Of a DNA stretch of 64,000 nucleotides, positions 17,757 to 27,007 are shown piece by piece. Origin of the DNA: JANYJZ01 sp964523395. Its GTDB lineage: Bacteria; Bacteroidota; Ignavibacteria; UBA10030; SZUA-254. Numbering within the stretch: the stretch's first letter is position 1; each line of letters starts with the position of its first letter. The DNA is taken from the NCBI GenBank assembly GCA_964523395.1, contig CAZFXS010000012.1, forward strand, positions 1-64,000, written 5' to 3'. The notes beneath the pieces are model-generated. The model was not told the origin of the DNA, made no database searches, and saw nothing but the letters and a program-made list of their open reading frames with translations. The position numbers and the translations under genes were made by a program.

Positions 17757-19553
17757 TCATTCTTCCATTGCAAGTACCGCGAGAAACGCTTCCTGCGGAA
17801 TTTCCACTCTGCCTACCTGCTTCATACGGCGTTTGCCTTCTTTTTGTTTCTCAAGAAGTTTGCGTTTACGGCTGATGTCCCCGCCGTAACATTTCGCGAT
17901 AACATTCTTCCGCATCGCGGAAATCGAATCGCGGGCGATAACCTTGCTGCCGATTGCCGCCTGAATCACCACTTCGAACATCTGTCGCGGAATAAGCTTA
18001 CGCAGCTTCGCGCAAAGCTTCTTTCCCCATTCGTATGACTTGTCGCGGTGAACGATGGTAGAAAGCGCGTCAACCGGTTCGCCGTTCAGTAAGATGTCCA
18101 ACTTAACGAGATCGGATTCACGGTTTTCTAAAAACTCATAATCAAGCGAAGCGTAACCGCGCGAGGTTGATTTCAGTTTATCGTAAAAATCAAAAATAAT
18201 TTCTGACAAAGGAATTTCATACCGTAAATCAGCGCGTGTCGGATCGATGTATGTTGTATTTTTATAGACGCCTCTGCGGTCTGTGCACAATTTCATGATG
18301 TTGCCGATGTATTCCGTCGGGACGATAATCTGCGCCTTGATATACGGTTCCTCAACATGCTCGATTTCTCCCGCCGGAGGCATGAACGCGGGATTATCGA
18401 CCAGAACCACTTCGCCGTTTAATTTAACCACACGGTATTCTACGTTTGGTACAGTGGTGATAAGTTCCTGCTCATACTCACGCTCTAAACGCTCCTGTAT
18501 GATTTCCATGTGGAGAAGTCCGAGAAACCCCGCGCGGAAACCGAAGCCCAATGCGACAGACGATTCCGGCTCAAAGATAAGCGAAGCATCGTTCATGCGG
18601 AGCTTTTCAAGCGAGTCCCTCAAGTCGGCAAAGTTATCGGCGTTCACCGGATAGAGTCCGGCAAACACCATCGGCTTTGCTTCTTTGTAACCGGAGAGCG
18701 GACCATCCGATGGATTGTCTGCATTTGTAATTGTATCCCCGACTTTTGTATCATGCACATCTTTCGCACCTGGAATAATATATCCGACATCTCCCGCTGA
18801 CAGAACACCGGTGCGAACTCTTTGCATATCAAGGACACCAACTTCCTCGGCATCAAATATTTTATTCGTCGCGAAGAACTTTATTTTATCTTTTTCTTTG
18901 ACAGTTCCGTCAACAACACGGACATATACAACAGAGCCGCGATAACCATCAAACAGTGAATCAAAAATCAGTGCTTTCAGAGTAGCATTTGGATCGCCCT
19001 TCGGAGAAGGAATCTTTTTTACTACTGCTTCCAGAATCTCATCCACACCCAACTTCATCTTCGCGCTTGTAAGGATAATATCTTCATCCTTGCATCCGAT
19101 TAAATCCATGATCTGGTGCTTGACGGAATCAACCATCGCGCTCGGCAAATCGATTTTGTTGATGACGGGGATGATTTCGAGTCCGGCATCGATTGCCAGA
19201 TAAAGATTGCTGATGGTTTGCGCTTCAACGCCCTGTGACGCGTCCACGACAAGGATGGCGCCTTCGCACGCGGCGAGCGAACGGGAAACTTCATATGAAA
19301 AATCGACGTGGCCCGGAGTATCGATAAGATTGAGTGTGTACTGCTTGCCATCCTGCGCTTTATATTTCATCTGGATGGCGTGAAGCTTGATGGTAATGCC
19401 GCGTTCCTGCTCGAGTTCCATATCATCGAGCACCTGGTTGGTTTTCATCTCGCGGGCGGTGATGGTGCCGGTCCGCTCTAACAGCCGGTCGGCAATGGTC
19501 GATTTGCCATGATCAATATGCGCGATGATGCAGAAGTTCCGAATGTGTTCCAT
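17757..19553 (-). CDS. lepA: Elongation factor 4 (LepA), ribosome back-translocating GTPase
   Basis: 598 residues, the normal LepA length. The G1 motif is AHIDHGKSTIADRLLERTG, G3 is DTPGHVDF and G4 is NKIDLPSA. The EF-G-like domains II, III and V follow, and the LepA-specific C-terminal domain ends GRVEIPQEAFLAVLAME. LepA binds the ribosome and acts during initiation or on stalled complexes under ionic stress. It is the first gene of a likely lepA-lepB-lepB-hemW unit. A strong promoter-like pair at 19637-19665 lies upstream, and the transcript would begin with a hairpin (19605-19629). Confidence 0.95.
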   Translation of the reverse strand: MEHIRNFCIIAHIDHGKSTIADRLLERTGTITAREMKTNQVLDDMELEQERGITIKLHAIQMKYKAQDGKQYTLNLIDTPGHVDFSYEVSRSLAACEGAILVVDASQGVEAQTISNLYLAIDAGLEIIPVINKIDLPSAMVDSVKHQIMDLIGCKDEDIILTSAKMKLGVDEILEAVVKKIPSPKGDPNATLKALIFDSLFDGYRGSVVYVRVVDGTVKEKDKIKFFATNKIFDAEEVGVLDMQRVRTGVLSAGDVGYIIPGAKDVHDTKVGDTITNADNPSDGPLSGYKEAKPMVFAGLYPVNADNFADLRDSLEKLRMNDASLIFEPESSVALGFGFRAGFLGLLHMEIIQERLEREYEQELITTVPNVEYRVVKLNGEVVLVDNPAFMPPAGEIEHVEEPYIKAQIIVPTEYIGNIMKLCTDRRGVYKNTTYIDPTRADLRYEIPLSEIIFDFYDKLKSTSRGYASLDYEFLENRESDLVKLDILLNGEPVDALSTIVHRDKSYEWGKKLCAKLRKLIPRQMFEVVIQAAIGSKVIARDSISAMRKNVIAKCYGGDISRKRKLLEKQKEGKRRMKQVGRVEIPQEAFLAVLAMEE

Positions 19554-19596
19554 TCAACGATGATATGTGGGGAAAATAAGCAAAATTCAGAGTGTA

Positions 19597-19629
19597 AGAA
19601 AAGCAATCCCGCTCAAATCAAGCGGGATT
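19597..19629 (-). terminator. Hairpin with T-tract between a promoter and lepA
   Basis: AATCCCGCT (19605-19613) pairs perfectly with AGCGGGATT (19621-19629); on the minus strand GCTTTTCTT follows. It can terminate the gene ending at 19733. It lies downstream of the lepA promoter, so it would also be the very 5' end of the lepA mRNA. Confidence 0.55.
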
Positions 19630-19636
19630 CGGACAA

Positions 19637-19665
19637 AATATAGCACAATATAGAGAGAGTTGCAA
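19637..19665 (-). promoter_or_regulatory. lepA: Sigma70-like promoter for lepA
   Basis: Minus strand TTGCAA, 17 bases, TATATT. The predicted start near 19630 is about 75 bases upstream of the lepA ATG. Confidence 0.6.
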
Positions 19666-19732
19666 GGAAGAGAGAGGCATTTGCGAATTGCAAATTTCGA
19701 TTTACAACTTTAAGAAACCACACAAGATTTAA

Positions 19733-22213
19733 TTACTTAATCAGAAGCATTTTTTGTGTTAAAGATTTCTCTTCCACAGTTAGCCTACAAATATAAATAC
19801 CACTAGAGTAAGAACTCAAATTAACTTCAACTTTGTGGATACCATTTCTTTGAAGTGCATGAAAAACAGTTTCAATTTTTCTACCAAAAAGATCAAAAAT
19901 TTCAAGTACAACTTCGGATTCTCTCTCGAGGGAATATTGAATCGTTGTTGATGGATTAAATGGGTTCGGATAATTAGGGAACAATGCATAATTGTGTGGC
20001 ACATCAGGACTATCTTTGACCGGTGTAATGCCAGAGTCCCAAATTGCAAACCCGGTTGATGGAACATTTCCTGCCTGTGTAAATGACCCTCCAACGTATA
20101 CCAAATTATTCTTAACAGCAACAGCCGCGACTTCTTTATCCATTCCTAGATTTAAACTGCTCCATTGACTACCATTCCATTGAGCAATATAATTTACAAG
20201 AACTCCTCCTGCAGTATTAAACCAACCTCCTGCATAAACGTTACCATAATCATCCGTAGAAATAGCCATCGCTTGGCTTGGAGTGGAATAACCATTGAAA
20301 ACACCTGTACCTAAAGCGTCCCAACTTGTCCCATTCCACTTTGCAACTCCATTTGCGGGTGTTGTACCAGCATAACTAAAATAACCACCAATGTAAACAT
20401 TAGAACCCTTGGTGGATACAGTATACACAATTCCATTAGCTCCACCCCCGAGTACTTGCCAACTGTTTCCATCCCACTTTTGTATACCCCCTGATGGAGT
20501 ACCTGTGCCTGCATACAATGTCCCATCATCAGAAACCGCTAAAGCATTTACAGGTGAGTTTAACCCTGTTCCTAAGGCAATAAACGTTGTACCATTCCAT
20601 TTTGCGACATTAAAAGAATAATATCCATAACTATACATTGAAAAAAATCCGCCGACGTAGACATTACCATCTTTATCAACAGCTACCGACGACAATGTTC
20701 CATTAAATGAAATTCCCTGCCACTTTTGTCCATTCCATCTTGCAAGCCTTGTCGCAGGAACACTCCCTGCCATTGTAAAACCTCCTGCCACGTAAATATC
20801 TGTATCGTTTCTAACCGCTATTGACATCACATTGCCGTTCAAACCACCTTTAAGAGAATCCCAATTTGTGCCGTTCCAACAAGCAATATTATTTACTTTA
20901 ACATTTCCGGCTTGTAAAAAATTCCCTCCTACATAAACCTTATCTGTTTCTGTAACGCCAATAGCTTGTACAAAGCCGGTAAGACCGTTGCTTAAACCTG
21001 AGCTTAATGCGCTCCATTCGGATCCATTCCATTTAGCAATATTTGCGGCATTTGTACCTCCGGCATCCCAGAAACTACCAGCTACATACACTTCATTTTC
21101 TTTTATTACTAACGCAAATCCCATATTCGCAATAACGGTTCCCAGTCCGACTAATCCTGTATGGCCTCCATTTGACATTGGATGCCATTGGCTTCCGTCC
21201 CAACGAGCAACACTATTGACCGTGTCTCCATTGAACGTGACAAAAAAGCCACACACGTAAAGATCACCATCGGGGGCTATCGCCAATGATTGGATCGAAT
21301 AAGTATTATTTGGCAAGCCAGTTTCGATCATAACTGGACCTTCTCCAGTCACCAGACCAATCCCACCATTTTTGCCACCCACATAGACATGGGTCGAATC
21401 GATTGCGATTGCAGAGACATTATCTCCCACAGGGCTATTTACATAAAACCATTCGCCCTGATAAAATTTTACCAAACCATAAACACCAACATTTCCCGCT
21501 CGATTGAAATTTCCTCCAATATACACTGTATCACCGCGAGATACCAAGACCCTTACCAAAGAACTGACTCCGTTATTAGGGTACGTTCCAAAAGCTTTCC
21601 ATTTTGAACCGTCCCATTCTGCAAAATTTGACGCAATTGTGGTGTCAGCTTGAGTGAATTCACCGCCAACGTACAGCTTCCCATTTTCGGTAATACACAG
21701 TGCATAAACATACCCATTCATCCCTGAACCGAGAGACGACCAACTTGTACCATTCCAACGCGCTATCGAATTAGCAGTAATATTACCGGCTTTTGTAAAG
21801 CTACCTGCTATATATATATCAGTACCTTTTACAGCAATTGCATACACATAACCTCCCGTCACACCCCCGCCCAGTGCTGACCATTTATGTCCATCCCATT
21901 TTACAATGTGATTTACCAAGACATTCTCTGCCCATATAAATTCGCCACCGAGATAAATATTTCCAAGAGAATCTTTAGCCATAGCAAAAACAGCTCCTCG
22001 GACACCGTTGGGTTGACCAAAATCGCCGAGCCAGGTACCATCAAGTGAATGGCTTAAAAAGGAGGAAACATTGTTCTCAAATGGTGCAACTTCATTAACT
22101 GACGAGACCTCTTCTAAATTCTCAATTTCAGTAATACGAAAACTCTGTGAGAATACAAAAGAATTAATGAGAACGAAGAAGGGTAATAAGAACCTATGAA
22201 TAGAGAATGGCAT
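19733..22213 (-). CDS. Secreted 14-repeat beta-propeller-like protein with type IX sorting domain
   Basis: 826 residues. A signal peptide (FLLPFFVLINSFVFSQS) precedes about 14 tandem units of roughly 45-55 residues between residues 60 and 735. Each unit runs like YVGGxFTQAGNxxxNxIAxW, then NGxxWxxLGxGxNG and VxAxAV. Units 5 and 11 are degenerate or short. This resembles propeller-type repeats seen in secreted Bacteroidota proteins, but I know no enzymatic role. The C-terminus carries LFPNYPNPFNPSTTIQYS and ends TQKMLLIK, a type IX sorting domain. The coding DNA is more AT-rich than its neighbours, with frequent AGA, ATA and TTA codons, which hints at a recent arrival or relaxed selection. It has its own promoter and terminator. 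Confidence 0.8.
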   Translation of the reverse strand: MPFSIHRFLLPFFVLINSFVFSQSFRITEIENLEEVSSVNEVAPFENNVSSFLSHSLDGTWLGDFGQPNGVRGAVFAMAKDSLGNIYLGGEFIWAENVLVNHIVKWDGHKWSALGGGVTGGYVYAIAVKGTDIYIAGSFTKAGNITANSIARWNGTSWSSLGSGMNGYVYALCITENGKLYVGGEFTQADTTIASNFAEWDGSKWKAFGTYPNNGVSSLVRVLVSRGDTVYIGGNFNRAGNVGVYGLVKFYQGEWFYVNSPVGDNVSAIAIDSTHVYVGGKNGGIGLVTGEGPVMIETGLPNNTYSIQSLAIAPDGDLYVCGFFVTFNGDTVNSVARWDGSQWHPMSNGGHTGLVGLGTVIANMGFALVIKENEVYVAGSFWDAGGTNAANIAKWNGSEWSALSSGLSNGLTGFVQAIGVTETDKVYVGGNFLQAGNVKVNNIACWNGTNWDSLKGGLNGNVMSIAVRNDTDIYVAGGFTMAGSVPATRLARWNGQKWQGISFNGTLSSVAVDKDGNVYVGGFFSMYSYGYYSFNVAKWNGTTFIALGTGLNSPVNALAVSDDGTLYAGTGTPSGGIQKWDGNSWQVLGGGANGIVYTVSTKGSNVYIGGYFSYAGTTPANGVAKWNGTSWDALGTGVFNGYSTPSQAMAISTDDYGNVYAGGWFNTAGGVLVNYIAQWNGSQWSSLNLGMDKEVAAVAVKNNLVYVGGSFTQAGNVPSTGFAIWDSGITPVKDSPDVPHNYALFPNYPNPFNPSTTIQYSLERESEVVLEIFDLFGRKIETVFHALQRNGIHKVEVNLSSYSSGIYICRLTVEEKSLTQKMLLIK

Positions 22214-22260
22214 TGAACCTATTGCATTTCAGAAATTTATGCTCCCGGTTTAATGGCATA

Positions 22261-22289
22261 AATTTACCTTTTTTTACTTTTATAAACAA
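22261..22289 (-). promoter_or_regulatory. Sigma70-like promoter for the 14-repeat protein
   Basis: Minus strand TTGTTT, 17 bases, TAAATT, about 47 bases upstream of the start at 22213. Confidence 0.5.
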
Positions 22290-22355
22290 GAATGTAACTC
22301 TGAATTACTTGTAATATTTATAGATTCATATACGCATAAAACTCTTTGTTTAAAC

Positions 22356-22384
22356 TTGACACTCTAACCGTTTTCCCCTATATT
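22356..22384 (+). promoter_or_regulatory. Sigma70 promoter for the OmpA-like gene
   Basis: TTGACA, 17 bases, TATATT: a consensus -35 and near-consensus -10. The predicted start near 22391 is about 40 bases before the ATG at 22432. Confidence 0.75.
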
Positions 22385-22431
22385 TTTCCAAGTTTATTAG
22401 CCTTCTTACCTTAATTTTACATTAGGTGAAT

Positions 22432-23940
22432 ATGAACAAGTATTACTTACGGTTTCAGATCGCAATCATCTTCTCCCTCTCTCTAACTTCATCCTTGTTT
22501 GGACAGGACAACGTCCGTAACCAGCTCTTTGGCGAAGCGAACCAGATGCTCGAACAGGTCAAGGAAAAGAAAGCCGATCTCCTTGCGCCGACAAGCTATG
22601 ACCGGGCCATGAAGTATTACAATGAAGCGACAGCGGATTTTGGTCGCGGGGCAAATCTTGAAGACATCCGCGAAAAAGTAAAGAACGCGATGGTCTACTT
22701 CGCGAAAGCCCTGGATGACGGTAAAGCCGCCGAAGTAACGCTCCGCGGTGTCATGGCAGCCCGTACGGATGCCGCAAGCGCGGGTGCGACAACTCACTCT
22801 GCCGAACTCTGGAAAAAAGGAGAATCGCAGTTTAATCAGGCCGCGCGTGAACTTGAAAGCGGCAGTGAAACCGGCGCGCGAAGAACCGCCGGCGAAGCGG
22901 AGGCATCATTCCGGTCCGCCGAACTGGAAGCGATCAAAACGAATTACCTCGCTCCCGCAAGAGTATTATTGAAGCAGGCAGATGACCTTGGAGTCAAGGA
23001 GAACGCACCAAACGCGCTCGCCCGCGCGAAAAAGTTTGTCGCGCAAGTCGAAGACTTGCTCAAACAAAACCGTTACGACACCGACGAAGCACGACATCTC
23101 GCGCAGGAAGCAAAGTACGAAGCCGCACATGCAATTTATCTGCATCGTATCATCTCCGAGATGAAACAAAAAGACAAAACATTCGAGGACGTCATAGTGC
23201 AGAACGAAGCATACGTACAGGATATCGCTTCAGCTGTCAGTGTACGTGCCCGGTTTGATGAAGGTACGGCTCCTCCCGTAAAAGAAATTATTAACGCAAT
23301 CAAAGAACGCGATACGAAAATTAAAAAAGATGCCAGCTCGTTGCTGGAATCAGCCGAGACCATACGCGGAAAGGAAAGCGAGATCGACAATCTCAAACAA
23401 CGCGTTTCATCGATGGAAAACAGAGTCGGCTCTTTGACTGAAACAGAGCGACAGCTAAAGGAAGCTGGGAATGAACTCCAGCGAAAGCTCAATACGCAGA
23501 ATGAACAGGAAGACGCAGTCAAACAGGTAACGAGAATGTTCACCGAGGAAGAAGGAAGTGTCATCAGGGACGGCAATAACATTATCATCCGGTTATACGG
23601 ACTAAGTTTTCCTGTCGGACAAAATATTATCGAACCGCAGTATGATGACCTTTTGTTAAAAGTGCAGAATGCCATCAAAAAATTCCCGAAATGCAATACA
23701 GCGATAGAAGGCCACACCGATTCACAGGGAAGCGACGAGGCCAATCAGATTTTATCCGAGGCAAGGGCGAAAGCCGTGGCGGAATACTTAATGGCAAATA
23801 TGGGCGTGGAAATCCCGGTGAAGTCGCAGGGATTCGGCGAGAGCCGGCCTGTTGCTAGCAATGATACACCGGATGGAAGAGCAAAAAACCGCCGCATCGA
23901 TGTGGTCATAACTCCGGAATGGGCAATGAAAGGAAAATAA
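22432..23940 (+). CDS. OmpA-family protein with DUF4398-like N-terminal helical region
   Basis: 502 residues from ATG 22432; a GTG six bases earlier is possible but leaves less room for the AGGTGA ribosome site. A signal peptide ends near SLFGQ. Residues about 25-240 are alpha-helical and rich in Ala/Glu/Lys, resembling DUF4398. Residues about 275-370 form a coiled coil. The C-terminal about 110 residues are an OmpA-like peptidoglycan-binding domain: IEGHTDSQGSDEANQILSEA and GFGESRPVASNDTPDGRAKN with NRRIDVVI. The protein probably tethers the outer membrane or an envelope complex to peptidoglycan. It starts a plus-strand run with very tight spacing; the next gene starts on its stop codon. Confidence 0.85.
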   Translation: MNKYYLRFQIAIIFSLSLTSSLFGQDNVRNQLFGEANQMLEQVKEKKADLLAPTSYDRAMKYYNEATADFGRGANLEDIREKVKNAMVYFAKALDDGKAAEVTLRGVMAARTDAASAGATTHSAELWKKGESQFNQAARELESGSETGARRTAGEAEASFRSAELEAIKTNYLAPARVLLKQADDLGVKENAPNALARAKKFVAQVEDLLKQNRYDTDEARHLAQEAKYEAAHAIYLHRIISEMKQKDKTFEDVIVQNEAYVQDIASAVSVRARFDEGTAPPVKEIINAIKERDTKIKKDASSLLESAETIRGKESEIDNLKQRVSSMENRVGSLTETERQLKEAGNELQRKLNTQNEQEDAVKQVTRMFTEEEGSVIRDGNNIIIRLYGLSFPVGQNIIEPQYDDLLLKVQNAIKKFPKCNTAIEGHTDSQGSDEANQILSEARAKAVAEYLMANMGVEIPVKSQGFGESRPVASNDTPDGRAKNRRIDVVITPEWAMKGK

Positions 23941-24350
23941 TGCCGGCAAAACGTAAAGCAAAAACTTCGAAGACATCCAGGAAACCAATTCAGGGATTGC
24001 GGACTGCGGTGTATTATGTTCCGTCTCTTGATGGAGCAAAGAAATGGTACTCAGAAATTCTCGGTATCAAACCGTATTTTGATGAACCGTTCTATGTAGG
24101 ATTTAATGTCGGCGGGTACGAACTTGGCCTGCATCCCGGCACTGCCGGCACTGGAAAACAGGATTATGGTGTGGGGGTTTATTGGGGAGTCGCAAACGCA
24201 GATGTCGCGTACAAACGACTGCTCAAGCTTGTAGGAAAAAAACATTCCAATGTGCAGGATGTCGGCGGCGGAATAAAAGTCGCAAGCGTGGTTGATCCCT
24301 TCGGTAACATATTTGGCATTATTGAGAACCCGCACTTTAGTTTGAAATGA
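23940..24350 (+). CDS. VOC (glyoxalase/bleomycin-resistance) superfamily protein
   Basis: 136 residues. ATG 23940 overlaps the preceding stop as TAATG and follows AAAGGAAA. After a basic N-terminus (MPAKRKAKTSKTSRK) there is one VOC half-domain pair: GLRTAVYYVPSLDGAKKWYS and VVDPFGNIFGIIENPH, both typical of the glyoxalase fold. VOC proteins are metal-dependent isomerases, dioxygenases or drug-binding proteins; the family alone does not say which. The short Lys-rich start is unusual for the family and could be an extension without function. Translational coupling with both neighbours is likely (TAATG upstream, ATGA downstream). Confidence 0.8.
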   Translation: MPAKRKAKTSKTSRKPIQGLRTAVYYVPSLDGAKKWYSEILGIKPYFDEPFYVGFNVGGYELGLHPGTAGTGKQDYGVGVYWGVANADVAYKRLLKLVGKKHSNVQDVGGGIKVASVVDPFGNIFGIIENPHFSLK

Positions 24351-24916
24351 ACTCCATCGCTGAACCCGCCGGTACAATTGACGGGCACACCGATTACTCA
24401 ATCTCTCTTGCGAAAGCAAACGTCATTGGCATTCCTATCTTTATTGTGTTAGCAGCAGTTGTTGCCGTGCCATACGGACTTGCCTGGGGATGGGTATCGT
24501 TATTCCTGGCATTCAATGAATTCATGGTTTTCCAAATTTTTCTTCCGGCATTGATTGCCGGCATTTTTGTCCACGAGGGTTTGCATGGGTTCGGTTGGTC
24601 GTTTTTTGGAAACCAACCGTTAAGCGCTATTACTTATGGATTCAACTGGAAAACCATAACACCCTACGCACATTGCACTGTTCCGCTGAAAGCTTCTGCA
24701 TACAAAATCGGCACGGCATTACCGGGAATTGCACTCGGGATTATCCCCGGGGTTCTCGGAGTTATATTACAGAATGGTTTTCTGACAATGTTTGCCGCAT
24801 TTTTTCTTGGTGCTGCGTCAGGCGATTTTCTTTGCCTCTGGCTCATGCGTTCGATTCCGCCGGAGGCCACCGTGATTGATCATCCATCACGGGCGGGATG
24901 CATGGTGGTAATATAG
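24347..24916 (+). CDS. DUF3267-type putative membrane zincin metalloprotease
   Basis: 189 residues with about four membrane helices. Near residue 67 it has IFVHEGLHGFGW, an HExxH zinc-peptidase motif at a membrane boundary, as in DUF3267 proteins, which are predicted site-2-protease-like or zincin membrane peptidases. A second helix pair with GTALPGIALGIIPGVLG follows, then GDFLCLWLMRSIPPEATVID. The start overlaps the VOC gene stop as ATGA. No substrate is known; the family name is a prediction from the motif. Confidence 0.75.
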   Translation: MNSIAEPAGTIDGHTDYSISLAKANVIGIPIFIVLAAVVAVPYGLAWGWVSLFLAFNEFMVFQIFLPALIAGIFVHEGLHGFGWSFFGNQPLSAITYGFNWKTITPYAHCTVPLKASAYKIGTALPGIALGIIPGVLGVILQNGFLTMFAAFFLGAASGDFLCLWLMRSIPPEATVIDHPSRAGCMVVI

Positions 24917-24970
24917 GATTGAATCATTTAATCATTGGTTCATTGAAACATTGGATTAATGAATCAATGA
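24914..24970. repeat. Imperfect palindrome of ATTGAATCATT-type units
   Basis: The gap between the DUF3267 gene and the S9 peptidase holds GATTGAATCATTTAATCATT, then GGTTCATTGAAACATTGG and ATTAATGAATCAATGAG. The outer parts form an imperfect inverted repeat. It looks like the small AT-rich repeats common between genes in environmental genomes. Confidence 0.4.
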
Positions 24971-25013
24971 GTAAATGAAAAAATTTAACTTAAATCCCAC
25001 TTTGGAGTACGTT

Positions 25014-26975
25014 ATGAACCGAATATTTTCCATGCTTGTTGCTCTGCTGTTTGCCAGCCTCAGTATACTGGCGCAACAGAATGACCTTCTTCCCTATGAC
25101 AACCTTGTGGTTGACGCTGTTCCTCCCATCCCGCAATCAATTGTTCAGGGCGTCGGGCGGTACACGGAATTCCGTTCAGCATCCCTTTCCAGTTGGCATC
25201 CGACTAGACATGAAATGCTAATCTCAACACGGTTTGCCGACGTTCCGCAGATACATCAGGTTGCTTTTCCCGGTGGGGCAAGGAAGCAGCTGACGTTCTT
25301 TACCGACAGAGTCGGCGGGGCATCCTACAATCCGAAACGGGACGATTATTTTGTGTTCAGCAAAGATGCCGGCGGCGGGGAATGGTTCCAGAATTACCGC
25401 TACGATGTCGCCACCGGAGACATCACATTACTAACAGACGGCGCTTCGCGCAACAGCCTCGGTGTCTGGTCGAAAGACGGCACAATGATGGCATATACTT
25501 CGACACGGAGAAATAAAACAGACGTCGATGTCTATAGTATCAACCCTGCTGATCCCAAGACCGATAAACTTCTTACGCAAGTTGAAGGCGGCGGGTGGTC
25601 ACCGCTTGATTGGTCACCCGACGGCAAGAAGATTCTGTTAATGGAATTTATTTCGGCCAATGAAAGTTATCTTTGGATGATTGATGTTGCAAGCGGAGTG
25701 AAGTCCATCCTCACTCCAAAAGATGTCAAAGAGCAGATTTTACGGGGAGGTGCGGAATTCAGTCATGACGGCAAGGGAATTTATATAACCAGTGACCGTA
25801 ACTCCGAATTTCAACGCCTGGCATACGTTGATCTTGCAACACTGAACCACACTATTCTTACCGAAAACATCAACTGGGATGTTGAGAGTTTCAGATTATC
25901 GCCTGATGGCAAGATCATTGCGTTCATAACGAACGAAGATGGAATCGGGGTACTCCATTTACTCAGCACAGAGACAAAAAAGGAAATACCTGTTCCGAAA
26001 TTACCTCCGGGACTTATTTCGGGAATCAGATGGCATGAAGACGGGAGCTTGCTCGGATTCAATATGAGTTCCGCACGCTCGGCAACAGACATCTATTCTT
26101 TGAACATTACAACAGGATCTGTTGAACGCTGGACCTACAGCGAAACCGGCGGATTGAACGTCGATAATTTCTCGGAACCTACGTTGGTTAAATGGAAATC
26201 CTTTGATGGAAAAATGATTTCCGGATTCCAGTATCTTCCCCCGAAGAAATCCGATGCAAAATATCCTGTAATGATCGTGATTCACGGAGGGCCCGAAGGA
26301 CAATCGCGGCCCGGGTTCCTGGGACGTACCAACTATTACCTGAATGAATTGGGTGTTGCACTCATTTACCCAAACATCAGAGGTTCAACCGGTTACGGAA
26401 AAACATTCTTAAAACTTGATAACGGGTTCAAGCGTGAAGATTCTTACAAGGACCTTGGGGCATTGCTGGACTGGATAGCCACACAGCCTCATCTCGATTC
26501 GAAAAAGATTATGGTAACAGGTGGAAGTTACGGCGGCCACTCGACATTGGCGGTAGCCACAATGTACAGCAACAAAATTGCCTGTTCTCTGCCAGTCGTT
26601 GGAATGTCAAACCTTGTCACATTCCTCGAACGCACGGAAAGTTACCGCCGCGACCTGCGGCGTGTTGAGTACGGTGACGAACGCGAACCGAAAATGCGCG
26701 CGTTCCTTGAAAAAATCGCTCCGCTGAATAATGCTTCTAAAATAACGAAACCGATGTTCGTCATTCAGGGGAAAAACGATCCGCGTGTTCCTTTCACAGA
26801 ATCCGAACAAATCGTTACAACAGTCAAGACCAATAAAACTCCTATCTGGTACCTTATGGCAAACGATGAAGGACACGGGTTTGCAAAGAAAAAAAATCAG
26901 GATTACCAATTTTATTCTACAGTACTGTTCATGAAGAAATTTCTCTTATCAACTGAAAAGGAACAAGCGCCATAA
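25014..26975 (+). CDS. Secreted S9-family prolyl oligopeptidase-like peptidase
   Basis: 654 residues from ATG 25014, preceded by GGAG at eight bases and starting with a signal peptide (MNRIFSMLVALLFASLS). A frame extension to 24975 lacks a ribosome site. Residues about 45-390 form a WD40/TolB-like propeller (SWSPDG-type units, such as LDWSPDGKKILLM). The C-terminal alpha/beta hydrolase domain has GGSYGGHS with nucleophile Ser505, GKNDPRVPFTES with the acid and NDEGHGFAKK with the histidine. Such enzymes trim small peptides in the periplasm or at the surface. It lies 32 bases before nrfH, so co-transcription is possible but a functional link is not evident. Confidence 0.9.
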   Translation: MNRIFSMLVALLFASLSILAQQNDLLPYDNLVVDAVPPIPQSIVQGVGRYTEFRSASLSSWHPTRHEMLISTRFADVPQIHQVAFPGGARKQLTFFTDRVGGASYNPKRDDYFVFSKDAGGGEWFQNYRYDVATGDITLLTDGASRNSLGVWSKDGTMMAYTSTRRNKTDVDVYSINPADPKTDKLLTQVEGGGWSPLDWSPDGKKILLMEFISANESYLWMIDVASGVKSILTPKDVKEQILRGGAEFSHDGKGIYITSDRNSEFQRLAYVDLATLNHTILTENINWDVESFRLSPDGKIIAFITNEDGIGVLHLLSTETKKEIPVPKLPPGLISGIRWHEDGSLLGFNMSSARSATDIYSLNITTGSVERWTYSETGGLNVDNFSEPTLVKWKSFDGKMISGFQYLPPKKSDAKYPVMIVIHGGPEGQSRPGFLGRTNYYLNELGVALIYPNIRGSTGYGKTFLKLDNGFKREDSYKDLGALLDWIATQPHLDSKKIMVTGGSYGGHSTLAVATMYSNKIACSLPVVGMSNLVTFLERTESYRRDLRRVEYGDEREPKMRAFLEKIAPLNNASKITKPMFVIQGKNDPRVPFTESEQIVTTVKTNKTPIWYLMANDEGHGFAKKKNQDYQFYSTVLFMKKFLLSTEKEQAP

Positions 26976-27007
26976 TGTGAAATTAGTTATATTCTGAGGC
27001 AAAGAAC

